DNA of 64,000 nucleotides from Hydnum rufescens UP504. Its lineage: Eukaryota > Basidiomycota > Agaricomycetes > Cantharellales > Hydnaceae. The position numbers and the translations under genes were made by a program. Of the stretch, positions 35,776 to 48,827 are shown piece after piece. The notes below the pieces were generated by a model. It was given only the letters and a program-made list of their open reading frames with translations. It ran no database searches and had not been told where the DNA came from. The DNA is taken from positions 8,765-72,764 of the forward strand of contig MU128954.1 of NCBI GenBank assembly GCA_014904985.1, written 5' to 3'. Position 1 is the stretch's first letter; every line of letters starts with the position of its first letter.

Positions 35776-38598
35776 ATGCCCGTGCCTCACAGGTCGCACA
35801 ATGCAAAGGCTGGTCCTGGTCCATCGACGAAGCGGATTAAAGTTGTGAAAGGGAAGCCAAAGACGGGAAAGGCTGTTAAGGAAATGCGACGAAAGATGGA
35901 AGTAGCAAAGTTCAAGGGATTGGAAGATGCTGCTCTCAACTTTGTTAGTGCCATGCCAATTAACGATGTCCATTGTATCTAAACTTTGTGTGAAGGTTGC
36001 CTCTCCGGACCTCGAGTTGTTTTCTGATCTTCCGATCTCTGACTTGACAAAGAGAGGTATCTCGTCTTCCTGTTGCAACATGAGTCCAAATGCATAATAT
36101 TTCCTCGGTCGTTGTGTATGCAGGCCTCAAAAAAGCGTTTTTCGTTAAGATGACCGATATCCAAACGAAGAGCATCCCCATTTCTCTCAAAAATCGGGAC
36201 GTTCTTGGTGCCGCAAGAACGGGAAGTGGGAAGACTTTGGCCTTTTTGGTTCCCGTCCTTGAAACTCTATACCGAAACAAATGGGGTCCCCAGGATGGCC
36301 TGGGTGCTCTTATCTTGTCTCCGACACGAGAACTAGCCATTCAAATATTTGACGTCCTCAGAGCGATTGGGGGGTATCACAGTTTTTCAGCCGGTCTTGT
36401 CATTGGGGGTAAAAACCTTAAAGACGAAGCTGAGAGGCTTGCACGAATGAATATTCTGGTGGCGACCCCTGGCCGTCTCTTACAACATATGGACCAAACT
36501 GTCGGCTTCGAGTGCGACAATCTTCAAATATTGGGTATGGCGTGCATCGTCCTCTTCTCCCAGTCCTTCCTTTGATTACATCATATTTCAGTCCTCGATG
36601 AAGCCGATCGTATTCTGGATATGGGTTTCGCCAAGGCTCTTAATGCCATATTGGGGCATCTTCCGAAGAGCCGCCAGACGCTGCTGTTTTCTGCCACTCA
36701 GACAGAATCTGTTAAAGATCTGGCCCGACTGAGTCTCACGAACCCTGAGATGGTCGGAGTCAAGGAAGAGGCTCATGATGCCGCGACACCGAAGAATCTG
36801 GTTCAGCATTATCTCTTGTGCACGCTTGATAAAAAATTAGACACATTATTCTCGTTCATCAAGACACATCTAGAAGTCAAAGCCATAGTCTTTCTGTCAA
36901 GCTGCAAACAAGTACTCCCATTTCCCATTCCCTTGCCTTCCGTTCACACTCCTCATTACGATTGGAAATGACAGGTCCAGTTTGTCTATGAGACCTTTTG
37001 CAAACTTCATCCTGGGATACCATTGCTTCATCTCCACGGGAAGCAGAAGCAAACGAAGCGCTTAGACACTTTTCAACGTTTCACGAGCATGAAGTCCGCT
37101 TTCCTCTTCGCCACGGATATTGCTGCCCGTGGGCTCGACTTTCCCGCTGTCGATTGGGTTATCCAGCTGGATGCACCGGAGGATGCTGAGACCTACATCC
37201 ATCGTGTGGGCCGGACTGCTCGTTATCAGAGAAAAGGGCAGAGTTTGCTGTTCCTTTTACCAAGCGAAGAAGAGGGTATGCTTCGGGCTCTAACAACCAA
37301 GGCCATCACCCCGGAGAAGATTCAACCCAAGGAAAGCAAGACGATTAGTATTCAGAATCAGCTCCAGAGCTTCGCATTCCAGGACCCTGAACTCAAGTAT
37401 CTTGGGCAACGCGTACGTCCACTATCTATGGGTACGGATGGTTGTGTGGCAATTGATCACTCTGGTTTTGAATAGGCATTTGTCTCGTATGTGCGTTCTG
37501 TACACTTGCACAAGGACAAGGAGATCTTCAAGATTGCGGAATTACCGTTGAAGGAATTTGCGATATCTCTTGGACTACCAGGAGCTCCAAAAGTGAAATT
37601 CGTTAACAAGGACGTTGCCTCACGCAAAAAGAACGTACAGCACATTGCGCCTGTTCCTGTGGGCGTGGCTGAGGAGGAAGATCCCGGCGTGGCATCTTCT
37701 GGGGAGGAGGAAACCCATATCCCATCCAAAGGAAGCGGCGACCCAGGTTCGTCGGGAAAAGACAAAGTACGGAAGAATATCCTGGCGATAATTTTCCCAT
37801 TCTTACTGGGCTCCCCAATTGTTCACAGACTGTCCGAACGAAGTACGACAGGATGTTCGAGCGCACGAATCAGAACATCCTTTCAGAACATTATGGGAAA
37901 CTAGTGGACCGGGCAGGCGACGATCTTGTCGGATTCGGCGACGAAGAGGAAGATTTCATTACTCTGAAGCGGGCTAACCACGAACTTCCGCCATCACTTC
38001 AAGATCCCAACATTGTGACAGAGAACTTGTCGAAGCGGAAACGCAGGGCGCTCGCGTCGAAGAAAGCGTTGGCCAAAAATGCGCCCAACTTTGCAAGCAA
38101 GTTGATATTTGACGAGGATGGGAATGCGCATAATGCATATGCGATGGAGAACGATGTCGAGTTCCGGAAAGGCGATGTTGCCGCGGCTGGGCGGGTTTTC
38201 GCTGAGACAGAACGAGCTAAGCTAAAAGACGCGGATGTGCAAGATAAACAGCTCGCGAAGGAGAAGAAGCAGGAGAAGAAGCGGAAGCGGAAGGAGCGTG
38301 AGGCCGCTGTAAGTGTTTTCTTTGTCGCTCGGGCCAGTTTCGATGCTGACTAGGCATCCATACTCCTTAGGAACGTGGCGATACGGAGAGGTTGGCACCC
38401 GTATTAATGCCCGTTCCGGACGATGGATACGTATCCCCTACATTCGACCTTCCCGATGAGTCCGACAATGATGAGGCGCTACCACCCCCACCGAAGAGGA
38501 GACGAGGAGCAAGCATCAACGCACCTTCGAAAAATGTGAGTCGGGCCTTGGCGGATGATGAGGAACTTGCATTGCAACTACTCTATGCGAGACGGTGA
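35776..38598 (+). CDS. DBP4: DEAD-box RNA helicase DBP4 (HCA4)
   Basis: Eight exons (introns 35944-35995, 36057-36123, 36535-36591, 36912-36974, 37413-37475, 37767-37828, 38309-38370) give 799 codons in frame, 798 residues, the usual DBP4 length. DBP4 is the nucleolar helicase that releases U14 snoRNA during 18S rRNA maturation. Motifs: AARTGSGKT at 106-114, PTREL, TPGR, DEAD at 216-219, SAT at 247-249, [10 protein letters not shown] at 366-375 and HRVGRTAR at 396-403. The C-terminal extension is Lys/Glu-rich with a nuclear-localisation-like KRKRKERE block, then an acidic stretch and PPPPKRRRG. The first intron uses an AAG acceptor. It lies between the DUF3712 gene and the CDT2-like gene, all on the + strand. 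Confidence 0.95.
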
Positions 38599-38942
38599 TC
38601 GTCGCTTTCCACATTGTACTGCATCGTCACACCAGCTTTTATTTTGTATTTTGCTAGAGTACCCCGTAAATTTTAGCCCCGTCTACTCCATCCAGGTGTA
38701 AGACATGTACTGTACGTAAGCGTAAACATCGCTACCCAAGTCTTCTATATGGTGTACTTCTGCTGCTCGGCAAACAAGTGGACCACTATATAGGATGGGG
38801 TTGTCGGCGTGATACTAACCAAGTTTGTTAGCTTTCCCTGCTCTCGCAGGTCGCGAATGAGCTGGAGGTCACCTTCACGTGATCTTTTTTGTTTGTTTAT
38901 ATTTGCGAGGCGACTAAGCGGAAGCAAACGAGGACTTGGACC

Positions 38943-41068
38943 ATGATTCTTTCACCACATTCCGCTCCTTCTCACGTCTTCCATGAGTCCACTAACACTC
39001 TACAGCCTTATTCTCTCCGTGATTTTTCTGGAGAGACAATTCGGGCAAAGAAACGGCGACGTGTTGACACCATCGAGCGTACCGTCGACGTCAGCGAGCC
39101 AACTCCGACACCCCACGCCACCCTTCCGCAGCGTGGGAGAGATAGGTTTGTCTTTCCTTGGCGTCGTCAGCTTTGTGAGTGATTTTTGGTCTTCTATGTC
39201 TCTTGAGTCTTGACCATTGCCGACACATCTTGCAGCATCCTCACGCGTAGTCCTCGAGTCTTTCGTTTCATCTAACAAAACCGACACGTACCGAATACAT
39301 TCCTATGAAAATGCTACCACTTACTCCACACCGTTTGCTTCTATGTACAGCAATGGTGCCTATTATTCACACCTATCGACAATAACTCGCTGACCGTCTG
39401 TGCAGGGGCTAAGCAGGGTCGCAATCATCTCATGGCAACAGCAACTCAGGAAGGCACCATTGAACTTCTAAGCATGGCTCCGCGAGGCTTTTGTGATCCA
39501 GGTATACGATCAGTCTCCTGTCTCCTGAATCATCTAGTAATCCGCACCGAACAGAGCCCCAGCGAATAACCATCCCTGCTCACAACAATGCCATCTTTGA
39601 TCTGCGATGGAGCACTGATGACTCTCAAATCGTGAGCCTTTTTTCCCCACTCACTCATCTTCATCATCACTCTAAATTTACTCTATTCGTGCAAACTCCA
39701 GGTCACATCCTCCGGCGACCACACATCAGCAATATATGATGTGGCAACTCAAAAACGAATTGGAGTTCTCAACGCACACACACTTACCGTCAAGAATACG
39801 TTGTGGAATCCATTGAATCCCAGTATGTCCACTTTGGTTAGTTTGGAATCAGAATGCCAAGCTAACAGCACTCACCAAGACCTACTCGCCTCTGCCTCTC
39901 GTGATGGAGACATCCATCTCTGGGATCTCCGCCAAGGCCCCCAGTGCGGACTAGGTCAGTACACTTGAGGTCCGCCTTATTGAAACAAGTACCAACATCG
40001 TTTTAATTCGGCAGCATATTCACCTGTTTATTCCATTGTACAAGCTCATGGTGAGGCCCAGACAAAAGCACACAGAGCCAAGAATGTAAGCTCCTGCTAA
40101 TGGATTGATGTTCATTGCGTAAAAGCTGACTTCGGAACCATCTCATCAAGACAAGTCTGCGTTCTGTGACTTCATTAAATTATCTTCCTCATGATGACAA
40201 TCACATTGTCTCCAGTGGGAGCTCAAATGGGTATGAAGATCGAGACATTATTCCGTGTCTCGAGCTCATCGATTTGCGTAGGGTTCTCAAAACGTGGGAT
40301 ATACGCGCTGCACTACCTGCGATCGCATCTCCGAGTCTCAGCAGGACGGGCCCGTTGGTCCCATGCACAGTCTCGCGTGACCCTACAACGATAATGATGA
40401 ATGCGGCTGGTGACCACGTACTAGGGGCCGGGCGCTCCCGAGCTATTGCGAGTGTGACTCTTGATCAGACCGGTAGTGTAGCATGGGGATTGGGACGGAA
40501 TGGACGGTAGGAGTTGTCTCCATTCGCTCTAAGCCGCTTCTCAGCTATGGTCTCTTCACGATAGTATATACACGTATCGTCTTGATGAATCTGTCTCCGA
40601 ACAGGCGACTCCAAGTGCGACCTCGCCCCCGATGCTGGCTCACACACCAAATCCCCTCCAGTCAACCTCTCTGAGGACCGACTCATTTTATCCGCGCCTT
40701 GCGATATCACCCTCCGGGGCATACCTAGCGGCTGGAAGTTCCACTGGGCGTGTGTTATTATGGGATGTCAGTACGCTTCTGCGCATTGGGGCTGATATCA
40801 AAGACAGGCAGCCAGTGGTGCTTGGTGGCCATGCTGCTGAGGTGTCCTCTGTTGACTGGGGTTTCGATTCAGTATGTGCCTTGTTTCTGCTTGCTTTTAA
40901 ACGTGAAGGACTCACGACGATTGATCACAAAAGCTGCTGACATCTGGCGATGACTGTTCAATTAGGGTGTGGAGGAAGGATCCTGCCCAGGCCCGAGAAT
41001 GTCGGAATGAAGAGGCGCGAGACGGAGTGCAATGTGGAGCATGGGGATATGCGCTCTTTCAAGTGTAA
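38943..41068 (+). CDS. WD40 protein resembling CDT2 (CRL4 substrate receptor)
   Basis: About nine or ten exons. The N-terminus is Ser/Pro-rich with a basic KKRRR cluster. WD40 units follow: ATATQEGTIELLS, then PAHNNAIFDLRWSTDDSQI, VTSSGDHTSAIYD, LLASASRDGDIHLWDLR, IVSSGSSNG plus VLKTWDIR, then LAAGSSTGRVLLWDVS and LTSGDDCSIRVWR just before the stop at 41068. The order (an HNAIFDLRW block, then SGDHTSAIYD, then RDGDIHLWDLR) matches Cdt2/Denticleless, which brings Cdt1 and other PCNA-bound proteins to CRL4 ubiquitin ligase in S phase. At least one intron sits inside a WD unit (about 40230-40281). The Cdt2 assignment rests on pattern similarity; another WD40 family is possible. Start chosen at the first ATG of the exon, context GACCATGA. 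Confidence 0.7.
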
Positions 41069-41374
41069 TTCTTTCGATTCCTATCAGATCTGTGGATGAC
41101 TTTACCTTTTCCGATGGTCCCCATCTCTGGCAAAATCAGCAGACCCCCCGTTTCCCCCGCTTTTTTTCATTTGTACACATCTTGCCCCCCTATCCAGTGT
41201 ATAGCCCTATTGCCACTCATTGCCGGCCTGCCGTCGCTAACGAGGGGCGCTAAAGGATTGTGGCGGCCACAAAGCCACAATGCATGTGATGAAACCTTTA
41301 GAAGCTCCGAGATACAATTTGCATCCGGCGACTTTCGTCACCGCATACTTTCTCACCTTTGGGTGTCGTACAGC

Positions 41375-43081
41375 ATGTCAGATCCTACAGCGACGACGGC
41401 GAACGAAGTTTCAATCAATATCAAGGGCCCCTCGGAGCTCAAGCTCACCATCACCATCGCACTTGACAAGACAGTTCGTGATCTGAAGCAGGCGATTGCG
41501 GAGCGGTCGGATGTCGAGGCAGATAGACAGCGACTGATCTACAGCGGTGCGTCCATCGCGCTTGGAGTCCCTCTGCGTACTGGTTCTTCGTCTGATAATA
41601 TTGGCACTGAACGTCGGCTGGTACGCAACAGGGAGAGTCTTGAAAGATGAGGATGCGTTATCGACGTACAAGATCCAATCGTGAGTTGCGTCCAATGTTG
41701 CTGTCATTGCCACTGAGGCTCGTGCATCACGCATTGGCTCTCTACTTGGGATGGTTGCTCTTATCTGCCGGGTGCTGAGCTTTGCTCCTCTAGATCGCAT
41801 ACGATTCATATGGTCAAGGGGGTCGCACGCCCAGCCGGCACTGATCCGGCCTCTGCGCCACCACCACAGCAGGTAGGCCCTCTTTTCTTGTGAGCATTGG
41901 TAGACGCAGCCGACTCCAGAGTCCACGTACATCGTAGTTGCCAACAATGCAGACTGGGCAGAATCCCTCTGATCCGCTGACTCTCCTGAACGGACCCATG
42001 GGCCACGGTCTTATGGCAGGCTTCAACCCATTTGCAGGAACCGGTGTCAACACGAACGATCCGAATATGGTGTGTCCCTGACTTCCTATTTGTTAGTAGC
42101 TACCTTTCCTGAGTACACACACACATGGCTTTTCTTTTGCGCAGATGCAGAGTTTGATGGAATCACCTCAGTTTTTGCAACAAATGGCGTCTATGATGTC
42201 TAATCCTGCTCTCGTGGAACAACTTATCGCGTCCGTGCGTATATATCCGTGTAACAGGAGGTACTGCCATCACTGAACATGGTTTTCCCTACTCCATCTT
42301 TCCCTTCCCATTATGCACTTCTGCAGGATCCAAACCTCGCAGGAATGGGCCCACAGTTGCGTATGATGTTCGCGAACCCGCAATTCCAGCAGATGATCTC
42401 GAACCCCGATTCGCTACGGCAGATGTTCCAGACGGCCTCGCAGATGCGTGCTGCGGGCTTCGATCCTGCTAACATGGGGATGGGTGGCCTGTACCCGCCG
42501 CCCCCGTTCGGAGGTGGTGGCCTGTTTGGAGGGGCAGGGTCAACCGGCGCCTCTACTGGTCTTGGTACTGCCACTGGCAGTGCGGCTGGCACCGGGGGAA
42601 CAAGTGGACCTGCCAACTTATTTGATCAAGCGGCCAGAGGTGGTGGTGCCTCGGGTGCTACTGGTACTGCTGCGCCTAATCCATTCGCGTCTCTCCTCGG
42701 TCCTGGCGGTGCTGGTGGGGCTTCCAGTTCAGGTGGTAGGGTCAATCCTACGGCGGGAGCAGGCAATCCATTTGGAATGGTGGATCCGAATCTCATGGCA
42801 CAGTTGCTCGGCGGTCCAGGCGGATTCGGAGGGTTCGGGGGTGGTGCAGGTGGTGCACCCGCCCCCCCTACGGACAGCAGACCTGTAGAGGAGAGATTCC
42901 AGGCAAGTGTTCTTGAGCTCTTCTCGTACACGCCTAACGAATTTTGCACGCACAGGTGCAGCTCCAGCAACTGAACGACATGGGGTTCACGAATGCTTCG
43001 CAGAATGTTCGTGCTCTCCTTGCCACGGCAGGAAACGTCCACGCTGCTATCGAGTATATCCTGGGAGGGAACGGATTGTAG
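41375..43081 (+). CDS. DSK2: Ubiquilin-family ubiquitin shuttle DSK2
   Basis: Seven exons (introns 41547-41631, 41681-41793, 41873-41937, 42070-42144, 42235-42326, 42903-42955) total 408 codons, 407 residues, cleanly in frame. The order is an N-terminal ubiquitin-like domain (about 12-82: [19 protein letters not shown], then [20 protein letters not shown]), a central STI1-type segment ([20 protein letters not shown], then [20 protein letters not shown]), a Gly/Ala-rich linker and a C-terminal UBA domain (about 367-405: LQQLNDMGF, then [20 protein letters not shown]). DSK2 binds polyubiquitinated clients by its UBA and the proteasome by its UBL. The last intron uses a GC donor (GCAAGT). It follows the CDT2-like gene by about 300 bases on the same strand. 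Confidence 0.95.
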
Positions 43082-46000
43082 AGCATCCAGTTGTGCATAC
43101 TATGGTGAGTTTAATTTAGTTAAAATAGTGAATATGAATTGAAAACATCGCTTTTGAAAGTACCTCGTCCAGCGCCTTGTTCTTCCTTACTTGATGTCGA
43201 CGTTTTCATTTTCTTCGGCCCCTTCTTTGTCGTTGGCCGAATATCTAAAGAGATACGAACATATATTCATGAAACACTTGTACTGTCGGGACCCCGTTTC
43301 CATTCGATGACGGAGACTCATAGAGCGGTTTGGTTTGGTTTTCATTCTCACTAATGGCCGCGAAGGCCACGCGACGTGACAATTTAACGGCTTGTCGTAA
43401 TCTCAACGTACTGATACGGAGTGACTGACCTCGCACAGCTCACTTGTCAAGGCCAAGTGTCCAACAAGGGCCCATCAGGTTAACGATCCCAAGAAAGAGT
43501 GTTTTCCTGCAGTATGGAGTCACTGCTCGAAGGAGAGCAATGTAAGATTCCGGGCCAGTGAGATTCACGGGTCCGTCATGCACTGAATCACTCCTCGAGA
43601 CGTGGATGGGAAGCTCAGGGAGCTTGGCAAACACAGAACCGAGGGGGTCCCCGACTCTGAAAGAGAAGGGTTATGGCGAGCATGCTTTTGGTTCCGATCA
43701 ATTGAGTTCCGCCCAAAATCGTGTCACCGATAGCGCTGAGACTACGATTATCATTGTTTTTCTGATACGTTTAAGGGTTTCATGCAATGGTCTAGTTGTG
43801 TCTTTCTTCAGTTCCGTAGCTTTCTGATGTGTGGACGTCTGTGACACTATATTGGGGTATCTGATCATGTGACTTATTCGTTATCAGCTTATCGCCTGTT
43901 CTTTTCCAAAGCTCGTACTTGTTCTTGCTGGTATCCCATCTCAGACAACTATGGGTATAATCACTCGTCTCCACAAGACCCATAAGCGGGATCGGGTTTT
44001 TTTACAGACAATGCACCACAGCAGGCGAAATCATATCAGCGACGGTAATGAAGGAAACAACATGCTCGCCAGATTGTGCGCCCCGGGCTCGTATTGCCTC
44101 ATGTTCGTCAACAGACGTCTTGAGCACGTACGAGTTGATACCACTGCACCACTGTCGCCCCTGTTAGGTCCCCGCTTTTGCTCCCTGAAATCTAGGACGG
44201 TAGCGTCCACGGCTGTGCCACCCGATTTGGTATTTTATCACATGCCCACCGAGCCAACCCGACGATCGTATGAGCTGTTGTCTGTAAGCAAAGGACATAT
44301 GGTCAGCGTTAGAATTGATTTCGGCATCCTATCCTCCCTCCATCATCCCTGACGTGTGCCTCCATACAAATAACAATGCAAATGACTATTATGAGCCATG
44401 TTTCTTCGGTGCTGCAGGTGAGTCAGGATCATAGGATGTATGACATCTTTGCTGATTGAAATCCGTATATCCTCCTGTCGTGTCCCGGTCTATATCAGTT
44501 CGCCACCACTGATGGTCTCGGAATACCAACGTGCCTACCGGGCCAGTTCGACCACCGTTGGGACTCCTTCAACCCTGCATATATATCAGTTTCGGGATGC
44601 CTATACTTACATTGGGGCCATTGCCAATGTTCTTAGTGACTGTCTCCCATGTACCTCCTGGCTCATCCTCAGCGCACAACCCGCTTCTGCCTAATTACCT
44701 TGGGCTACCAAGGTCGTACTGATGCTTTTTGAAACCTTACTTGCGTCCAGTTTTCCCCGGAAACAGGCCTGTTTAGAGTTGCTATTGATCACTTGTGGCC
44801 GAAGGGCTTTTCTTCACAGTAGAGCACTGAAATTGTTTCTTTTCCAGAACACCATTGCTCGCGAGTTTTCTAGTTCGGAAATACTGGCTGCGATAAGGTA
44901 AGTTTCTATTTACTTGTGTGCAACAGGAGCGGGTCCCAGCCGCTCTTTTTTATGTCCCTTTCCTTATTTACTAATGTGTCAAATGGGTGTATCATAGGAA
45001 CCATTGTTCAGGCCCACCCATCCTGCCCATCAAACAACAAACATGGTGATGTTATCGTCATCATCGCGCATGATTATGGGTTTTATGATCCTGCATGTTC
45101 AGGCGGCTGCCTCTAGGAAATTCAACACCCTCGTATGGTGAGAGAATTAATGCTTTTCAGTGAAATCGCCACTAGCATGGGCCGATCTGCGCAATTAGGG
45201 TTCATGGGGGCTCCCTTGTCGAAGGGTCCGCTATGGGTGCGGGGATGGATCGTGCAAGCTTTGCTGTTGCAAGCGGGTCGATTATGGTCACAGTTCAATA
45301 TCGCCTTGGATTACCCTTTCCCATTGCCTCTCCCTATAGCCGATTTCGAACCCATCGTTGAGGGATCATTTGGGCCGAAGTGGACCCAAATCCTCCTTGT
45401 GCACATGTCCAGTCCAAATCCTTCTGGCTTGTCGTACGTGGCTTGAACCCTGTTGAGAAGAGTTGTAGTCTCCATGCTCTCCAATTTGGTCTGTCTGGAG
45501 GCAAAGCTGCCAACAGCGGCTGCTTCCCTACATTCTGGGGCGATGAGGTTCTGTATGATTGGCAAATCTACAGTGTCCTTTAAATTGAATTATGCAGCCT
45601 CGCCTTCTCGTTTTGGATTGGATATCTTGAATACGGTTCTCATTGTTCCTGAGACTGTAAACGCTATGATCCTTTGTTGGAGGAGTGCCTTATGTTCCCC
45701 GATTGTGGGTGTCTCTTGGGCTCCATGTGGCTGCGAATATGCAGCGCGCAAATAGTAGGTCTCCTTCATGACTCTCGGCTATGTCGATTAATTCGCGATA
45801 TTGTCGACGCTGCGTCACTTTTTCCTTCCTCGCCATGTTTTCCTCTCTTTGATATTCAAGACTGTGGGCTGAAACTTCCCGCTTGCCAAAGACGATTTGT
45901 GCGATCCGCAGGTTGTCTTCCCAACCTTCGCGGGCATTGCGAAGATAGCGCATCACAGATAATCTGCAGTGGGGGTACGTAATGGCTGTTTTGCCATTGA

Positions 46001-48652
46001 GTGTATGATACTGTCGCACGACATTTGTACCGACCTAGGACGTATGCATGATTTCCTTTGGGTAGTATACATTGTTCCTCTCCGATGCTAACCTCCATAT
46101 TCTCTTTTCCTTCGTCCTTCTTTTCCCCCCTCATGAGTTCAATTGAACCCTGTCTTCTTGAGCATACACAAACCAACTTGATGGAAAATATCCACATGAA
46201 GACTGGCTTAAGAGTCGGGGATTGGCGCTTGTCGCCGCTACCCGATGCATATTCTGATGGCTGGGTTCATGTGAGTAAGTGCTGGATCGCGTACTCGTTC
46301 ACTGGGAATATGGCGGAATCAAGAGTAGTAATAAGGTTGTCTTGATCGTGCTTGTACGAGCGGAATACGATTTATTCTGGGTCACCGAGGCGCCCATCAT
46401 TTTGCGCCAGTGGTTGTGGCCCTTGTGGAGCGTCGGAGCGGCTGCCTCCGAATGTAGTTGATCGATCCGACCTTGCGTTGGTCTCCCAAATGTCTTCGGC
46501 TGCTCAGCCACGATGATTCGGGCGAGACAGTTGATCGGAGGTCGGGGGCAGTGGAACGTGACGTGCCAGTGTTCTCTTACGAGGCGAAGGTCTCATCATT
46601 CGGCATTTTGCTTTTCGTTCGCATCGTGTTCGATATCCGTCATTTAGAACTTTTATCGCGGCGATCGTGTCCCAGCATTGGCCTCGTCAATTGTTGGAGC
46701 ATCCACGAACAATATCCCATTGTTGTCGCTGATAAGGATGGACTTGTCATGGTCAAGGTGAGAAGATCAGTCGCGGTTCCATTCACCCCTGCCTTGATCA
46801 TTGCAAAACCAAGCAACTTGTCGCAACTGCCTTGATATTCATGATAATTTAAGTCCATGGGATGGGTTCCCAGCCAGGATGCTATCAAATGTCCTCAAGA
46901 TCATTCTAGCGGCCATCGAACCCTTGATTTCAAACGGGACGGAAGCCGGGAGTTTAATCACGTCGATTTCCCTTGAAATTAGGCGGCCGGGGGTGGAAGC
47001 ACAATCATGCGGTGGTTCTGGCTTATCTACCCGACCACGAACCCAACGAAAGTCTGTTTCGACCCACCGATGGCGAGTTGTTGTGTTATCTATTACAGAC
47101 ACCGCACCTCGGGGATCACACGTCAAATCTGCTGAAGATGAATGGTTTTTCTTTCCGTGAAAGTATGTATTGTGGCGTTGCAGTGGTGAGGGCCGCGCTG
47201 AAACGACGCCTTATCGTCCCTTTTTTAGAAGCATCTTCATGGATGTATGGTCGCATGCTTATTGTTCCAACCCCTTGAATATCGGGTTCGGGGGTTATTC
47301 GGAACGGTGGGAAGAGCATGCGCCCTAATAGATTTAGACGCTTCATTCTCCCGTGTGGTATGCTTTTGAGGAAGGAGACGCCCTGAAACACGATTGACAA
47401 TAAACTTCCACGCCGTCATTCGATTTCTTTTGCATGGTATCAGGTCACACAATTGGATATGGTGTACTTTGTGAGCTCCTATTTTCTTTCCTCCACAACC
47501 GTCTTGGATCGTGCGGAAAAGGTAATTGGTACCTCCTGACTCACGGTGCCTACAAGAAGCCCATCATCCACTACCAAGTAATGCATCGCATTAACAACCT
47601 ACCTTGGGTCAAGAAGCGTGGCTCACTCGTTTAGTTCGTCATTCCATGACAACGCTAGATATTAGCCTGCCTTCCTTTACGCTGTGCGACACTGGCTGGG
47701 GCCGTGGGTTCCTTTCCAAGGTTCCTTATCCATATGGCTCTCCGCGACTGCCTCCGTAACCGCCTCAAAAAATAGCACACCCTGCCCGGGTATTCACGCC
47801 TTTCGTGTTCTGGCTTCTGCATCTCTCTGCAACCAGGTCGTTCCATGAATTGTGGCCAGACAACATCCTTCGAATTGTTATCTGAGAGGAAGCAACTGAT
47901 CCCGGTTCAAATTGATCGTTACGCTATTAAGGAGCGCCCCTGAGCAGTTCTGGGGACTTCCCACTAGGGACTGTTCTCTCACGAGAAAATCTATACCCAT
48001 CGAAACCGCTCTGTGGTTGAAGCCAAGTGCTACTATAACTGAGCAAGCCCCAGCCCAGCACACTGCTTCGTTGGCTTATACTCGAACTCCTTGGCGTAAA
48101 ACAATCCTTATTATTAATTGGCGTGGCTCTATCACGCGTACCTGCAGCTTCACAGCCCTGAGGGCAAGCACTTACAGATCACGATGGCATCCACAAGTTC
48201 TAGAATATACTATTTTGAACCATTTTGCCTCATTTGAGCTTCGACGTGCTCTCTTATGCATGCCTTATCATGATTCGATCCTATCATTCTAAGCAGGCAC
48301 CTGAATAATATCGATCGATTATTTGGGATGAGCCCACAGTCCAGTTCAGATGACATCTTATCTGGTGGGTGTTGTCGTAATCCTGACAAACCCTCAGCCG
48401 AATCGAAGTGATATTTTCGATAACGAGGTCATGGGCCAATTATAGCAAGAATGAAGTCTGCCTACCAAAATTGTGGTTGGGCAAAAAAAGAGCCGCAAAA
48501 CGTGGAGGAGGGGTGGCTTTCCCTGTGCTCCCGTGAGAGTCGGGTCCACGATGCCTGGCACTTGTTCTGTTGGGAATTTTACCCTGCAGACATGCAGGTT
48601 TTCCAGGGTTTTCGGCCTATTCCCGAGTACCCAGAAAAGCATCCGGCTTCAA
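43082..48652. other. 5.6-kb region without a supportable gene
   Basis: Many open frames of 60-125 codons exist on both strands but none joins through plausible splice sites into a recognisable protein. None shows family motifs, repeats or a signal peptide. Base composition looks ordinary, with no long tandem repeats and no tRNA-like box pair. It may hold a non-coding transcript, an old transposon past recognition, or lineage-specific genes. Confidence 0.5.
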
Positions 48653-48658
48653 TATAAA
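48653..48658 (+). promoter_or_regulatory. TATA box of INO1
   Basis: TATAAA in the context CAATATAAAGG, about 170 bases before the INO1 ATG, followed by a pyrimidine-rich leader (CCATCTCATCTCCCC). No CATGTGAAAT-type inositol-responsive element was seen within 500 bases upstream. Confidence 0.5.
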
Positions 48659-48827
48659 GGGCATCAATTTCTCCATCACATCCTCCATCTCATCTCCCCA
48701 GTGGATGTACAGCAATCAGCTTTGCAGCGCTCATAATCACTATCGCGGAAAGCACTCTTCGTCCGGAGGCCCCAGATCTTGTCATTAAACTTGGTCTTTT
48801 TCATCCCTCTCTACTCTTACTTCTATC

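Noticed and set aside
45135..45446. Open frame of about 100 codons in the gene-poor region
   Set aside because: No partner exons, no motif, ordinary length for chance.
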